From contig NZ_NFLE01000001.1 of the NCBI RefSeq assembly GCF_002160755.1, positions 248,001 to 312,000 of the forward strand: DNA of 64,000 nt. Direction: 5' to 3'. Shown piece after piece: positions 35,647 to 43,414 of the stretch; within the stretch, counting starts at the first letter, position 1, and each line of letters starts with the position of its first letter. Below the pieces are notes generated by a model, which worked only from the letters and a program-made list of their open reading frames with translations, had not been told where the DNA came from and did no database searches. The translations under genes and the position numbers were made by a program. This DNA comes from Lachnoclostridium sp. An14. Its GTDB lineage: Bacteria; Bacillota; Clostridia; Lachnospirales; Lachnospiraceae.

Positions 35647-37329
35647 CTAGCGCCTCGGTCCGCCGCCGGGCCCGCCTCCCGGGCCGCCGCCCGGCGGTGT
35701 GGGCGGGCCCATGAGAACCGGTGCCGCGTTCTTTTTAGACGCCTCGTCCACATAGACCTCGTCACCCTCAGAAAGGCCGCTTACGATCTCCACAAATTCA
35801 TCGCTGATCAGACCGGTCTCCACCTCCACCGCCCGGAATCCGGCGGGAACTCCCGGCTCCTCCGCCGCGGCGGCGTCCTTTATGTACACCCGGTCGCCCC
35901 GCATCAGGGAATCCGCCGGCACGGCCAGCACACCTCTGGCCTCATCCAGGAGAATGGTGCCTGTCACGTTCATGCCGGGGATCAGCTCCCCCGCGTCGTC
36001 TAAGGTCACGGTTACGGGATAGTTGGTGACGCCGTTGGAGTAGGAGCCGTTGATGCTCACGTTGGTCACGGTGCCGGTGAAGGTTTCCCCCTCAAAGGCG
36101 TCCGCCGCCACTTCCACCTTCTGTCCCACCTCCACGCTCTTAATGTCCATCTCGTCGATGGACATCTCAAAGGTCAGGGCGGACAGGTCGTAGATCACCG
36201 CCAGGGTGGCCTCGGAATTGCCGTCCCGGCTGATGGTCTCCCCCGCGTTCACGTTTTTCGTGATCACCTGGCCGGAAATGGGGGCGGTGATGGTATAGTT
36301 GTCGTATTTGTCCTGGGTGCTCTCGATGCTGTTCTCCGCGTTCTCCAGCTGCTGCTCCGCGGAGTTCAAGCTGTTTTCGTAGTTTCTCATCAGCTTATCC
36401 GCGGACTTTGCCGTCATCTGAAACAGAGGCGTCCCCGCCGTCACATAATCTCCCTCCGCCACCAGAAGGGCCTCGATCTCCACGGAGCCGTCCAGATCCT
36501 CCGCCGACATGGTGGTCTCCACCGACGGCTCAAAGCTCCCTTCCTCGCTGCAGGTCAGATCCCCCACGGTCACCACGGCCGTGTGGGCGGTGGTGAGTCC
36601 ACCGGGATTTGCCGCCTCCACGTGGACGTAGCGCACAATGCGGCCGCCGGTGATGGTCTCATCCATGTTGGAGACGGAGGTGACGGTGCCAGTAAGCATT
36701 TCCCCGGTGTCCGTCAGGGTGATGGCACAGGGCGTGCCGGGGGCGATGGCAGCGGCGTCCCCCGCTAAAAAGGGCACCTTCAGTTTCATCACCCGGTCGT
36801 CATAGATGTCCGCCACGGTGGTCTGTCCTCCCACCCGGTCTCCCGCCTGGATGTAAAGATTTTTGATGTAGCCCGTCCTGGTGGACTTGTAGGTGTTTCC
36901 GGAAAAGAGGGACTGGGCCTCCTGGTAGTCCGCCAGGGCGTCCGCGTAGCTGTCTTTTGCCCGCTCCAGCCCATTGCTGGCGGAGGTTAGCTGGGATTCC
37001 ATGGAGGAACGGTCGATCTGGTAGAGCACCTGGCCCTCCGTCACCTGATCCCCCTCCTCAAAATCCGCCGTCAGCACCTCGCCTTCCACCAGGGAGGTGA
37101 CGCTGTAGGAATCCTTGGCCTCCAGGCTGCCGGAGGCGGATAAGGTGGAAATGATGTCCTGCCGCTTGACCTGGGCAGTCTGCTGAGGCTTTGCCGTCTG
37201 GTCCGCCGTCTCCTTTCCTCCGCCGAAGAAACGCAGGGCTCCCACGGCCACCGCCAGCACCGCGACGGCGATGACCACCTGCTTTTTCGTGGGTTTCTTC
37301 AACCGAACCCGTAAGTTTTTCTTTTTCAT
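35647..37329 (-). CDS. MacA-like membrane fusion/adaptor protein
   Basis: 560 residues. A Lys/Arg-rich start and one membrane anchor (about 16-33), then barrel-sandwich/lipoyl halves (SGSLEAKDSYSVTSLVEGEV and TITAPISGQVITKNVNAGE), a coiled-coil hairpin (about 315-345), a beta-barrel domain and a C-terminal MP domain. The C-terminus is Gly/Pro-rich (PPGGGPGGGPGGGPRR). In Gram-positives such adaptors may direct substrate through or across the wall, or act as regulators. Several segments are duplicated between the two halves, so the protein may contain two lipoyl-like modules. Confidence 0.88.
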   Translation of the reverse strand: MKKKNLRVRLKKPTKKQVVIAVAVLAVAVGALRFFGGGKETADQTAKPQQTAQVKRQDIISTLSASGSLEAKDSYSVTSLVEGEVLTADFEEGDQVTEGQVLYQIDRSSMESQLTSASNGLERAKDSYADALADYQEAQSLFSGNTYKSTRTGYIKNLYIQAGDRVGGQTTVADIYDDRVMKLKVPFLAGDAAAIAPGTPCAITLTDTGEMLTGTVTSVSNMDETITGGRIVRYVHVEAANPGGLTTAHTAVVTVGDLTCSEEGSFEPSVETTMSAEDLDGSVEIEALLVAEGDYVTAGTPLFQMTAKSADKLMRNYENSLNSAEQQLENAENSIESTQDKYDNYTITAPISGQVITKNVNAGETISRDGNSEATLAVIYDLSALTFEMSIDEMDIKSVEVGQKVEVAADAFEGETFTGTVTNVSINGSYSNGVTNYPVTVTLDDAGELIPGMNVTGTILLDEARGVLAVPADSLMRGDRVYIKDAAAAEEPGVPAGFRAVEVETGLISDEFVEIVSGLSEGDEVYVDEASKKNAAPVLMGPPTPPGGGPGGGPGGGPRR

Positions 37330-37345
37330 GTCTGCTCCCCCGGTC

Positions 37346-38437
37346 CTAATCTTCGTCCACGTAGTCCACTACGGTGTAAGTCTCGTTGTCATCCCCATCC
37401 CTGGATATGGTGTAAATCAGGGTGATCCGGTCCCCCACCTCGATGGAGCCGTACATGGAGAAGGCGAACTGCATTTCCGAGCTGGAGAGCTTGTAGCGCT
37501 CCCCGTCCTCCAGCTCCACCTCCGTGGGCGTCATCACGTCGGAGGAATTGTAGTAAATGTGGGTCACGTGGCCGTTGATCACGTTCCGGTCCGACTCCCC
37601 GTCCGCCGCCTCGCTGTAGGCCCAGACCGTCTTGGAGCCGGGATTGTAGTAAATCACCAGGTAGCCGGTGTTTAAGTAGGATTTAAAGGTCTCCTTTTCC
37701 ACCGCCGAGCCGTTTACAAAGTAATTTCCCTCGTTCACCCCAAAGGGCATATCCTCCACGAAACGGCCCCAGTCCGTGACCACCTTCGGCCCCTTCAGAC
37801 TGTTGTCCGCCATGGCCAGGGGATTGATCTCCCCGTCGGAGGTGAGCTCGCAGCCCAGCACCTGGCCGTAGATGCCATTTTCCCCCTTGGGAGAGGTTTT
37901 CAGCAGGTTGTAAAACAGATTGATGCAGTCCTCCTTCGTCAGGGTGTCCGAGGCCCGTTTCCCGATGTCGTCGTTTAAATCCAGATATTCAAACATACTC
38001 ATACGGCCGCCGATCTGGTCGCCGGTAAAATCTTCATTGGTATAGCCCAACAGAGCCAGCACTCCTCTGGCCGCCTCCTGCAGGGTGATGTGCTGATCCG
38101 GCCGGAACACGCCGCCCAGATACCCGGTCATCCAGCCCTTGTCCGCGGCGACGCGGATATAGGAGGCGTACTGATTTTCCTTCGGCACATCCGCGAACAC
38201 CGACACGGCGCTGTGGTTGGACGTGGTGTTGCGGTACTCTGACGCGTTCACCAGCATCTGGGCAAACTGCGCCCTGGTGACGCTGCTGTACACATCGGTG
38301 ATTCCCATGATGCCGGAGATCCCGATCACTTTCTTTCTCAGTTCAAAATTGGTGGACGCCTCCGCCTCCGCAGGCACCGCCAGCACCGTCAGAGCCGACG
38401 AGACCGCCAGGGAAAGCGCCAATACACGTTTATTCAT
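37346..38437 (-). CDS. S-layer homology (SLH) domain surface protein
   Basis: 363 residues with a signal peptide (1-26, ending PAEAEAS). The first 170 residues hold SLH-like repeats (VTRAQFAQMLVNASEYRN; FADVPKENQYASYIRVAADKGW with MTGYLGGVFRPDQHITLQEAARGVLALLG). The remainder is beta-rich and unrecognised. SLH domains bind pyruvylated secondary wall polymer, so this is a wall-attached protein. It is first in the operon, 16 bases before the MacA-like adaptor, which suggests it works with that ABC system at the outer face. Confidence 0.85.
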   Translation of the reverse strand: MNKRVLALSLAVSSALTVLAVPAEAEASTNFELRKKVIGISGIMGITDVYSSVTRAQFAQMLVNASEYRNTTSNHSAVSVFADVPKENQYASYIRVAADKGWMTGYLGGVFRPDQHITLQEAARGVLALLGYTNEDFTGDQIGGRMSMFEYLDLNDDIGKRASDTLTKEDCINLFYNLLKTSPKGENGIYGQVLGCELTSDGEINPLAMADNSLKGPKVVTDWGRFVEDMPFGVNEGNYFVNGSAVEKETFKSYLNTGYLVIYYNPGSKTVWAYSEAADGESDRNVINGHVTHIYYNSSDVMTPTEVELEDGERYKLSSSEMQFAFSMYGSIEVGDRITLIYTISRDGDDNETYTVVDYVDED

Positions 38438-38466
38438 TTACTCCCTCCAATGGTTTCTCATCCTGT

Positions 38467-38508
38467 GCAACCGTTTTTCCATACATTTTTTCAGGGCTGA
38501 ACGGTTGC
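38467..38508 (-). promoter_or_regulatory. inverted repeat in the leader of the SLH operon
   Basis: GCAACCGTT (38467-38475) and AACGGTTGC (38500-38508) flank a T-rich loop, about 30 bases before the SLH start codon. It may be an operator or a 5' mRNA hairpin; no clear -10/-35 pair was recognised nearby. Confidence 0.4.
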
Positions 38509-38571
38509 CATTTCTAAATCTTAAGACTACCAGAGAATTGTGTTTTTTCTGTGTCTTCCCCGGGAGCCGCG

Positions 38572-40125
38572 CTACATCAAAGGAGCGATCAGCCGCAGCA
38601 GACTGCCCGCCAGTTTCCTGATTCCCGGATAGGTCCGGCAGTCCTCCAGGGTGATTTCTTCACACTGTTTTAACGTCTCCGCAAAATCCCGCTCCACATC
38701 GGCCACCGCCGGGTTCCGGTAAAAGTAGGCGGCGCACTCAAAATGGAGGAACAGGCTGCGGTAATCCATGTTGATGGTGCCCACCACCGCCCGCTCGTCG
38801 TCGCTGACATACTCCTTGGCATGGACAAACCCCGGCACGTACTCGTAAATTTTTACCCCCGCCAGCAAAAGCTCCTCATAGTAGGACCGGGCCAGCAGAT
38901 AGGCGTAAATCTTGTCCGGAATGTGGGGCATGATAATCACAGTTTCCACTCCCCGCTTGGCGGCGTAGGTGAGGGCGCTGATCATATCCTGATCCAGGAT
39001 GAGATAGGGGGTCATCATGTGAACGTAGCGCTTTGCCTGGTACAAAATATCCATGTACACCTGCTTTCCCACGTTCTCCTCGTCCAGAGGGCTGTCCCCG
39101 TAAGGCATGACATAGCCCGTTTTCGGCGCGGAAACGAGGCAGAAGTCCAGGGAGGCCTCCATGTACGGTCCATAGTCCTCCCGCCTCCGCTCCGTCATAT
39201 TCCAGTTTTGCAGGAACATGGCGGCAAAGCTTTTCACCCCGTCTCCTTTTAACATCACCGCCGTGTCCTTCCAGTGGCCGAACCGTTTCCGTTCGTTGAT
39301 GTACTCGTCCGCCAGGTTGATGCCTCCGGTGAAGGCGGTGTGGCCGTCGATCACCACGATCTTCCGGTGATCCCGGTTGTTCTGGTAGGTGGAGAGCACC
39401 GGGCGGACCGGAGAAAACACCCGGCAGCGGATGCCCCGGGCCGTAAGCTCCTCCGGGTAATGGTGAGGCAGCAGGGTGAGACAGCCCATGCCGTCGTACA
39501 TCAGCCGCACCTCCACCCCCTCCTTCGCCTTCCTCTCCAGGATCTCCAGAATGGAATCCCACATCTTTCCCCGGTCAATGATGAAATACTCCAGGAAAAT
39601 ATACCGTCTCGCCCCCTCCAGCTGCCGTTTCAGCTCCGCGAACTTGTCCTCTCCCAGGGGGAAATAGGTGACAGAGGTGTTTTCATAGACGGGATAGCCG
39701 CCCCAGCGGTCCATATAGCGGCAGAGGGAGGCCGTGGCCGCGCTCTCCCGCTCCAGACGTTCCAGCGTTTCCCCGTCCTGTTTCAAGTAGGGCCTGGCCT
39801 CCTCCGCCGCCCGTTTCACCTGCCTTGCCAGCCACCTGGTGGGAATCTGCGCCTCCACAAACAGGTAGAGCAGGGAGCCGAATACGGGAAATACCAGTAC
39901 CGGGATGATCCAGGAGAGCTTAAACTCCGGTGTCTCCCTCTTGTTTAAAATATAGAGAACCACCGCCGCCCCCACCAGCATATAAACCCAGAACACGTAC
40001 ACAATGTGTTCCGTCAGAAACAGAAAACAGCCCGCCAGCACCGCCACCTGGGCCAGAATGGACAGCACCATGAAGGTCGTCCGTCCAAATACGATGCGCA
40101 GCAATCCTTTCAGCTTTTTTGTCAT
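38572..40125 (-). CDS. cls: cardiolipin synthase
   Basis: 517 residues. Two N-terminal membrane helices (about 14-34 and 38-58), a PLDc_N-like segment, then two phospholipase D catalytic motifs: HRKIVVIDGHTAFTGGINLADEYI split over HxKx4D, and HAKEYVSDDERAVVGTINMDYRS. It condenses two phosphatidylglycerols into cardiolipin. The start MTKKLKGLLRIVFGR is chosen with GGAGG seven bases upstream; an ATG two codons earlier is one base from that site. It has its own promoter, divergent from the DUF362 gene. Confidence 0.93.
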   Translation of the reverse strand: MTKKLKGLLRIVFGRTTFMVLSILAQVAVLAGCFLFLTEHIVYVFWVYMLVGAAVVLYILNKRETPEFKLSWIIPVLVFPVFGSLLYLFVEAQIPTRWLARQVKRAAEEARPYLKQDGETLERLERESAATASLCRYMDRWGGYPVYENTSVTYFPLGEDKFAELKRQLEGARRYIFLEYFIIDRGKMWDSILEILERKAKEGVEVRLMYDGMGCLTLLPHHYPEELTARGIRCRVFSPVRPVLSTYQNNRDHRKIVVIDGHTAFTGGINLADEYINERKRFGHWKDTAVMLKGDGVKSFAAMFLQNWNMTERRREDYGPYMEASLDFCLVSAPKTGYVMPYGDSPLDEENVGKQVYMDILYQAKRYVHMMTPYLILDQDMISALTYAAKRGVETVIIMPHIPDKIYAYLLARSYYEELLLAGVKIYEYVPGFVHAKEYVSDDERAVVGTINMDYRSLFLHFECAAYFYRNPAVADVERDFAETLKQCEEITLEDCRTYPGIRKLAGSLLRLIAPLM

Positions 40126-40150
40126 AGTCATTCCTCCGTAATTATCCGAA

Positions 40151-40179
40151 ATTATACACGTTTTTAACGGCCCAGGCAA
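40151..40179 (-). promoter_or_regulatory. promoter of cardiolipin synthase
   Basis: Minus strand TTGCCT, 17-base spacer, TATAAT, about 25 bases upstream of the start codon. Confidence 0.7.
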
Positions 40180-40199
40180 CTGAATCTTTGAACTTCCCA

Positions 40200-40228
40200 T
40201 TGATGGAACGGGAAAGATCGGTTATAGT
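40200..40228 (+). promoter_or_regulatory. promoter of the DUF362/DUF368 unit
   Basis: Plus strand TTGATG, 17-base spacer, TATAGT. Transcription would begin near 40235, leaving a leader of about 245 bases. Confidence 0.65.
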
Positions 40229-40234
40229 ATGATG

Positions 40235-40481
40235 TGGAGGTCAAATGGCATTTTGACCCCTGGATACCAGATTGTTTCGCGCCGCGCGCCCCTGCAGTCC
40301 CAAAACGGAAACCGTCCGCCCTTTTTGAAACCGGCTGCCTGTTCTTGTTTTGGCGGGCCAGAAAACCGAAACCGCCCCGGCCGGCAAGCCCGCGCCGGAC
40401 GTCCGGCTTTTTGTCCCTGGTATCTTATGAATCCTGCCCGCCGGGATCCGGAAGGCGGCAGATACTCAGGAGGGAAATCTT
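40235..40481 (+). ncRNA. long structured 5' leader of the DUF362 gene, possible cis-regulatory RNA
   Basis: No gene is seen in this stretch. It contains a GGTCAAA/TTTGACC hairpin (40239-40258), several GC-rich pairings, an intrinsic-terminator-like hairpin GCCGG-ACGT-CCGGC followed by TTTTT (40394-40412), and a CTGCC.GCC/GGCGGCAG hairpin just before the ribosome site. It does not match a riboswitch class that I recognise by eye. Confidence 0.4.
40394..40412 (+). terminator. candidate attenuator in the DUF362 leader
   Basis: A short GC stem with U5 tail, about 160 bases after the promoter and 70 bases before the start codon. Without an alternative fold demonstrated, attenuation is an inference. 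Confidence 0.45.
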
Positions 40482-41591
40482 ATGTCAAAATCTAAGGTGT
40501 ATTTCACTAATTTCCGCACTACCCTGCAGGAAAACCAGCTTCAGAAGCTTGCCAGGCTGGTAAAGGCAGCGGGGATGCTGGAGCACATTCAGTTTAAGGA
40601 CCGCTACGCGGCCATCAAAATCCACTTCGGCGAGCCGGGCAACATGGCCTTTCTCCGCCCCAATTACTCCAAGGTCCTGGTGGACTTAATCCGGGAGCAG
40701 GGCGGACGCGCCTTCCTCACCGACTGCAACACCCTTTACGTAGGCGGGCGCAAAAACGCCCTGGATCACCTGGACGCCGCCTACACCAACGGCTACTCTC
40801 CCTTCTCCACCGGCTGCCACGTCATCATCGCGGACGGCTTAAAAGGCACTGACGAGACCCTGGTGCCCGTGGAGAACGGCGAATACGTCAAGGAGGCCAA
40901 GATCGGCCACGCCATCATGGACGCGGACATCATCATCTCCTTAAACCACTTTAAGGGCCACGAGGCCACCGGGTTCGGCGGCGCCTTAAAGAACATCGGC
41001 ATGGGCTGCGGCTCCCGCGCCGGAAAAATGGAGATGCACAGCGCCGGAAAGCCCTTTGTGGACCAGGCTCTCTGCGTAGGCTGCGGATTCTGCCAGAAAA
41101 ACTGCGCCCACGGCGCCATCACCATCACCAGCCGCAAGGCCTCCATCGACCACAATAAATGCGTGGGCTGCGGCCGCTGCATCGGCGCCTGCCCCATGGA
41201 TGCCGTCTCCGCCCCCGGCGATGAGTCCAACGACATCTTAAACCGCAAAATGGCGGAGTACAGCTGGGCCGTCCTCCACGGACGCCCCCATTTCCACGTG
41301 AGCCTGGTGGTGGACGTGTCCCCCTACTGCGACTGCCACGCGGAAAACGACGTGCCCATCGTGCCGGATGTGGGAATGTTCGCCTCCTTCGATCCGGTGG
41401 CCCTGGACATGGCCTGCGCCGACGCGGTGAACGCCCAGACTCCCTTAAAGGGCAGCGTGCTGGACGAGGTGGAGCACTGCCACCACGACCATTTCACCGA
41501 CGTCCACCCCACCACCAACTGGAAAAGCTGTCTGGAACACGCGGAAAAATTGGGAATTGGCACCACTGACTACGAATTGATCACAATCTAA
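40482..41591 (+). CDS. DUF362 iron-sulfur protein
   Basis: 369 residues. A DUF362 domain (about 1-180 and 260-360) is interrupted by a two-cluster ferredoxin segment: CVGCGFCQKNCAHGAI and CVGCGRCIGACPMDAV, eight Cys for two [4Fe-4S] clusters. MGCGSRAGKMEMHS and the His/Asp-rich tail CHHDHFTDVHPTTNW are family features. The function is not established; an electron-transfer or metal-related enzyme is likely. AGGAGGG precedes the ATG. The DUF368 gene follows after 19 bases, so they form an operon. Confidence 0.9.
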   Translation: MSKSKVYFTNFRTTLQENQLQKLARLVKAAGMLEHIQFKDRYAAIKIHFGEPGNMAFLRPNYSKVLVDLIREQGGRAFLTDCNTLYVGGRKNALDHLDAAYTNGYSPFSTGCHVIIADGLKGTDETLVPVENGEYVKEAKIGHAIMDADIIISLNHFKGHEATGFGGALKNIGMGCGSRAGKMEMHSAGKPFVDQALCVGCGFCQKNCAHGAITITSRKASIDHNKCVGCGRCIGACPMDAVSAPGDESNDILNRKMAEYSWAVLHGRPHFHVSLVVDVSPYCDCHAENDVPIVPDVGMFASFDPVALDMACADAVNAQTPLKGSVLDEVEHCHHDHFTDVHPTTNWKSCLEHAEKLGIGTTDYELITI

Positions 41592-41610
41592 GGAAACGAG
41601 GTACCTGAAC

Positions 41611-42495
41611 ATGACACTGATACTGGACATCATCAAGGGAATGCTCATCGGAATTGCCAACGTCATCCCCGGCGTATCCGGGGGGACCATGGCCCTCTCC
41701 ATGGGCGTTTACGACAAGATCATCGGCTCCGTCTCCAACCTGTTTGGCGACTTTAAGCGCAGCGTTTTCAACCTGCTCCCCATCCTGGCCGGCTGTGCCC
41801 TGGGCATCGTGGGATTTACCTACGCCATTGAGTTTCTGCTGAGCCGTCACACCTTTGTCACTTGTATGACCTTTGTGGGACTGATCCTGGGAGGCGTCCC
41901 CGTCCTCTACCGCTCCCTTCAGGAAAAGCGGAGTCAGGGGGACGGCAAAATCCCCTTATCCGGCTGGCTGGCCTTTCTGATCCTGTTTGCCATCGCCGTG
42001 GGAATGCCCCTGCTCAACTCCAGTGAGGAAACCATGTCCACCATCACTGCCACCCCCGGCACCATGGTGCTGCTGTTCCTCATTGGAATCATCGCGGCGG
42101 CCACCATGGTGGTTCCCGGCGTGTCCGGCTCCCTGGTGCTGATGATCCTGGGCTATTACTACGGCATCATCAACTCCTTAAAAAGCTTTTTTGACGCCCT
42201 GAAGGCCTTTGACATCCCCGCCATGCTGGAGCTCTGCCTGGTGCTGGTGCCCTTCGGCGTCGGGGTGCTCCTTGGCATTTTCCTCATCGCCAAGCTGATC
42301 ACCTTCCTGTTTGAACGCTTTGGGGTACAGACCTACTGCGCCATTTTCGGCCTGATCCTGGCCTCCCCCTTTGCCATCTTCTACAATACAGGACTGTTCG
42401 GACAGCTCTCCTCCTTAAGCGCCGGCACTGTCATCCTCGGCGCCGTGCTGGCGGTAGCGGGCGGGGTGTTCACTTACGTTATGGGGGAACACTGA
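41611..42495 (+). CDS. DUF368 polytopic membrane protein
   Basis: 294 residues with about eight membrane helices. Two copies of the family motif are seen: NVIPGVSGGTMALSMG (about 14-29) and MVVPGVSGSLVLMILG (about 167-182), pointing to an internally duplicated transporter-like fold. Some DUF368 proteins have recently been linked to undecaprenyl-phosphate recycling; that role is suggested by family, not shown here. GAGGT lies eight bases before the ATG. A strong terminator follows. Confidence 0.9.
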   Translation: MTLILDIIKGMLIGIANVIPGVSGGTMALSMGVYDKIIGSVSNLFGDFKRSVFNLLPILAGCALGIVGFTYAIEFLLSRHTFVTCMTFVGLILGGVPVLYRSLQEKRSQGDGKIPLSGWLAFLILFAIAVGMPLLNSSEETMSTITATPGTMVLLFLIGIIAAATMVVPGVSGSLVLMILGYYYGIINSLKSFFDALKAFDIPAMLELCLVLVPFGVGVLLGIFLIAKLITFLFERFGVQTYCAIFGLILASPFAIFYNTGLFGQLSSLSAGTVILGAVLAVAGGVFTYVMGEH

Positions 42496-42560
42496 TCCGG
42501 AAAAACACCGGATTCCGCCGCGCACCGCGGGAAAGCGGTCATTTTTACAGAGGACAAGAA

Positions 42561-42604
42561 AACTGCCCTGATCCGGCGAATGTGCCGTTTCGGGGCAGTT
42601 TTTC
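42561..42604 (+). terminator. intrinsic terminator of the DUF362/DUF368 operon
   Basis: AACTGCCC (42561-42568) pairs with GGGCAGTT (42593-42600), with an inner CGGC/GCCG pairing, followed by TTTTTC. Confidence 0.9.
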
Positions 42605-42631
42605 TATTTATATAGTCAGATGGACAGACGG

Positions 42632-42695
42632 AGGGAGAGGCGCCTCCGCCGGAGGCTTTTGTATCATAAGGAACACCATTTCCTATGCACAAAAA
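42632..42695 (+). repeat. dispersed terminator-associated repeat, copy G
   Basis: Short form: GGCGCCTCCGCCGGAGGCTT, then TATCATAAGGAACACC and ATTTCCTATGCACA, ending in an A6 tract that is the U-tract of the convergent terminator. It fills the space between two converging terminators. Confidence 0.75.
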
Positions 42696-42733
42696 AGCAG
42701 CCTTGGACTTTTTTTCAACCGTCCAAGGCTGCT
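42690..42733 (-). terminator. intrinsic terminator of the HPr-like gene
   Basis: A perfect 13-bp stem AGCAGCCTTGGAC/GTCCAAGGCTGCT around a 12-base loop, followed on the minus strand by TTTTTTG. Confidence 0.93.
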
Positions 42734-42757
42734 ATCTCGTCTTCTGCTCGCCTTCAC

Positions 42758-43024
42758 TCATACCGCTCTCGCATACCCTCCGAATAATGTCTGAAACCTG
42801 CCTTCTGCCTCCTGTTCGTCTGCTCCGTTGAAGTAAACCACGCAAATCTTATTTACGTTCTGCACTCCGCTCTGGCATTCGTCATAATCCTTCATGTTGA
42901 ACTGTTTCGCCCCCACCTCCATATAAATATCGCAGTGGAACCGGTTCGCCGCCTGAATCAGTGCCGAAATGGGAATCGGCTGTGTCGCCTCTCCATTAAA
43001 TACACGATACTTCCTCTCAACCAT
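42758..43024 (-). CDS. degenerate HPr-like protein
   Basis: 88 residues, the size of HPr. Positions match the HPr fold: VFNGEATQPIPISALIQAANRFHCDIYMEV, then KQFNMKDYDECQ and a tail with DEQEAEGRFQTLF. The active-site loop that in HPr carries His15 (GLHARPA) reads ATQPIPIS with no His, and the residue in place of regulatory Ser46 is Asp46. It therefore cannot carry phosphate as a PTS relay. A regulatory role through HPr partners is speculation. The ATG at 43024 is chosen, seven bases after AGGAGG; an ATG two codons upstream is too close. It has its own promoter and terminator. Confidence 0.75.
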   Translation of the reverse strand: MVERKYRVFNGEATQPIPISALIQAANRFHCDIYMEVGAKQFNMKDYDECQSGVQNVNKICVVYFNGADEQEAEGRFQTLFGGYARAV

Positions 43025-43096
43025 AAACATTCCTCCTCTCTCCATGACTGCGGAAGTACCCGCTGACTGCGGTAACAATGTAAACTTTATAACTTT

Positions 43097-43124
43097 AATA
43101 TATCACATTTTAAATTTCAGTCAA
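43097..43124 (-). promoter_or_regulatory. strong promoter of the HPr-like gene
   Basis: Minus strand TTGACT, 16-base spacer, TATATT, with TGA immediately before the -10 (extended). The leader would be about 65 bases. Confidence 0.8.
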
Positions 43125-43296
43125 TATGCAAAATAGACAGATTTTATTTTTTTAGCATTTTTTTAACAAAGTTTTTAACACCCTTTGGCATCTGTGTTGA
43201 TTGTCCAAACTCCCTTCCGCCGCCGCCCCACCGGCATAAATGGCCGAAGCCAAAGGTCTCCAGGTCTGGCACATAACCCTTTCCCCGCCAGCAAAA

Positions 43297-43342
43297 TGGG
43301 ATGCCGCCCCCTCATCCAAGCGGATGAAACTGCAGCATCCCA
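43297..43342 (-). terminator. terminator of the GntR/ABC operon
   Basis: TGGGATGC pairs with GCATCCCA around an inner TCATCC/GGATGA stem, with TTTTGC following on the minus strand. The rest of 43125-43414 holds no gene I can support. Confidence 0.7.
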
Positions 43343-43414
43343 TCTCTTTCCTTTCAAATTTAACCGGTCCGCCTGGCAAGGAGCATACGATTTCCTCTCC
43401 CGGCCGTTTCTCCG

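Noticed and set aside
43152-43379. 75-codon frame between the HPr-like gene and the ABC permease
   Set aside because: It overlaps the terminator hairpin of the ABC operon and has no ribosome site or recognisable features.
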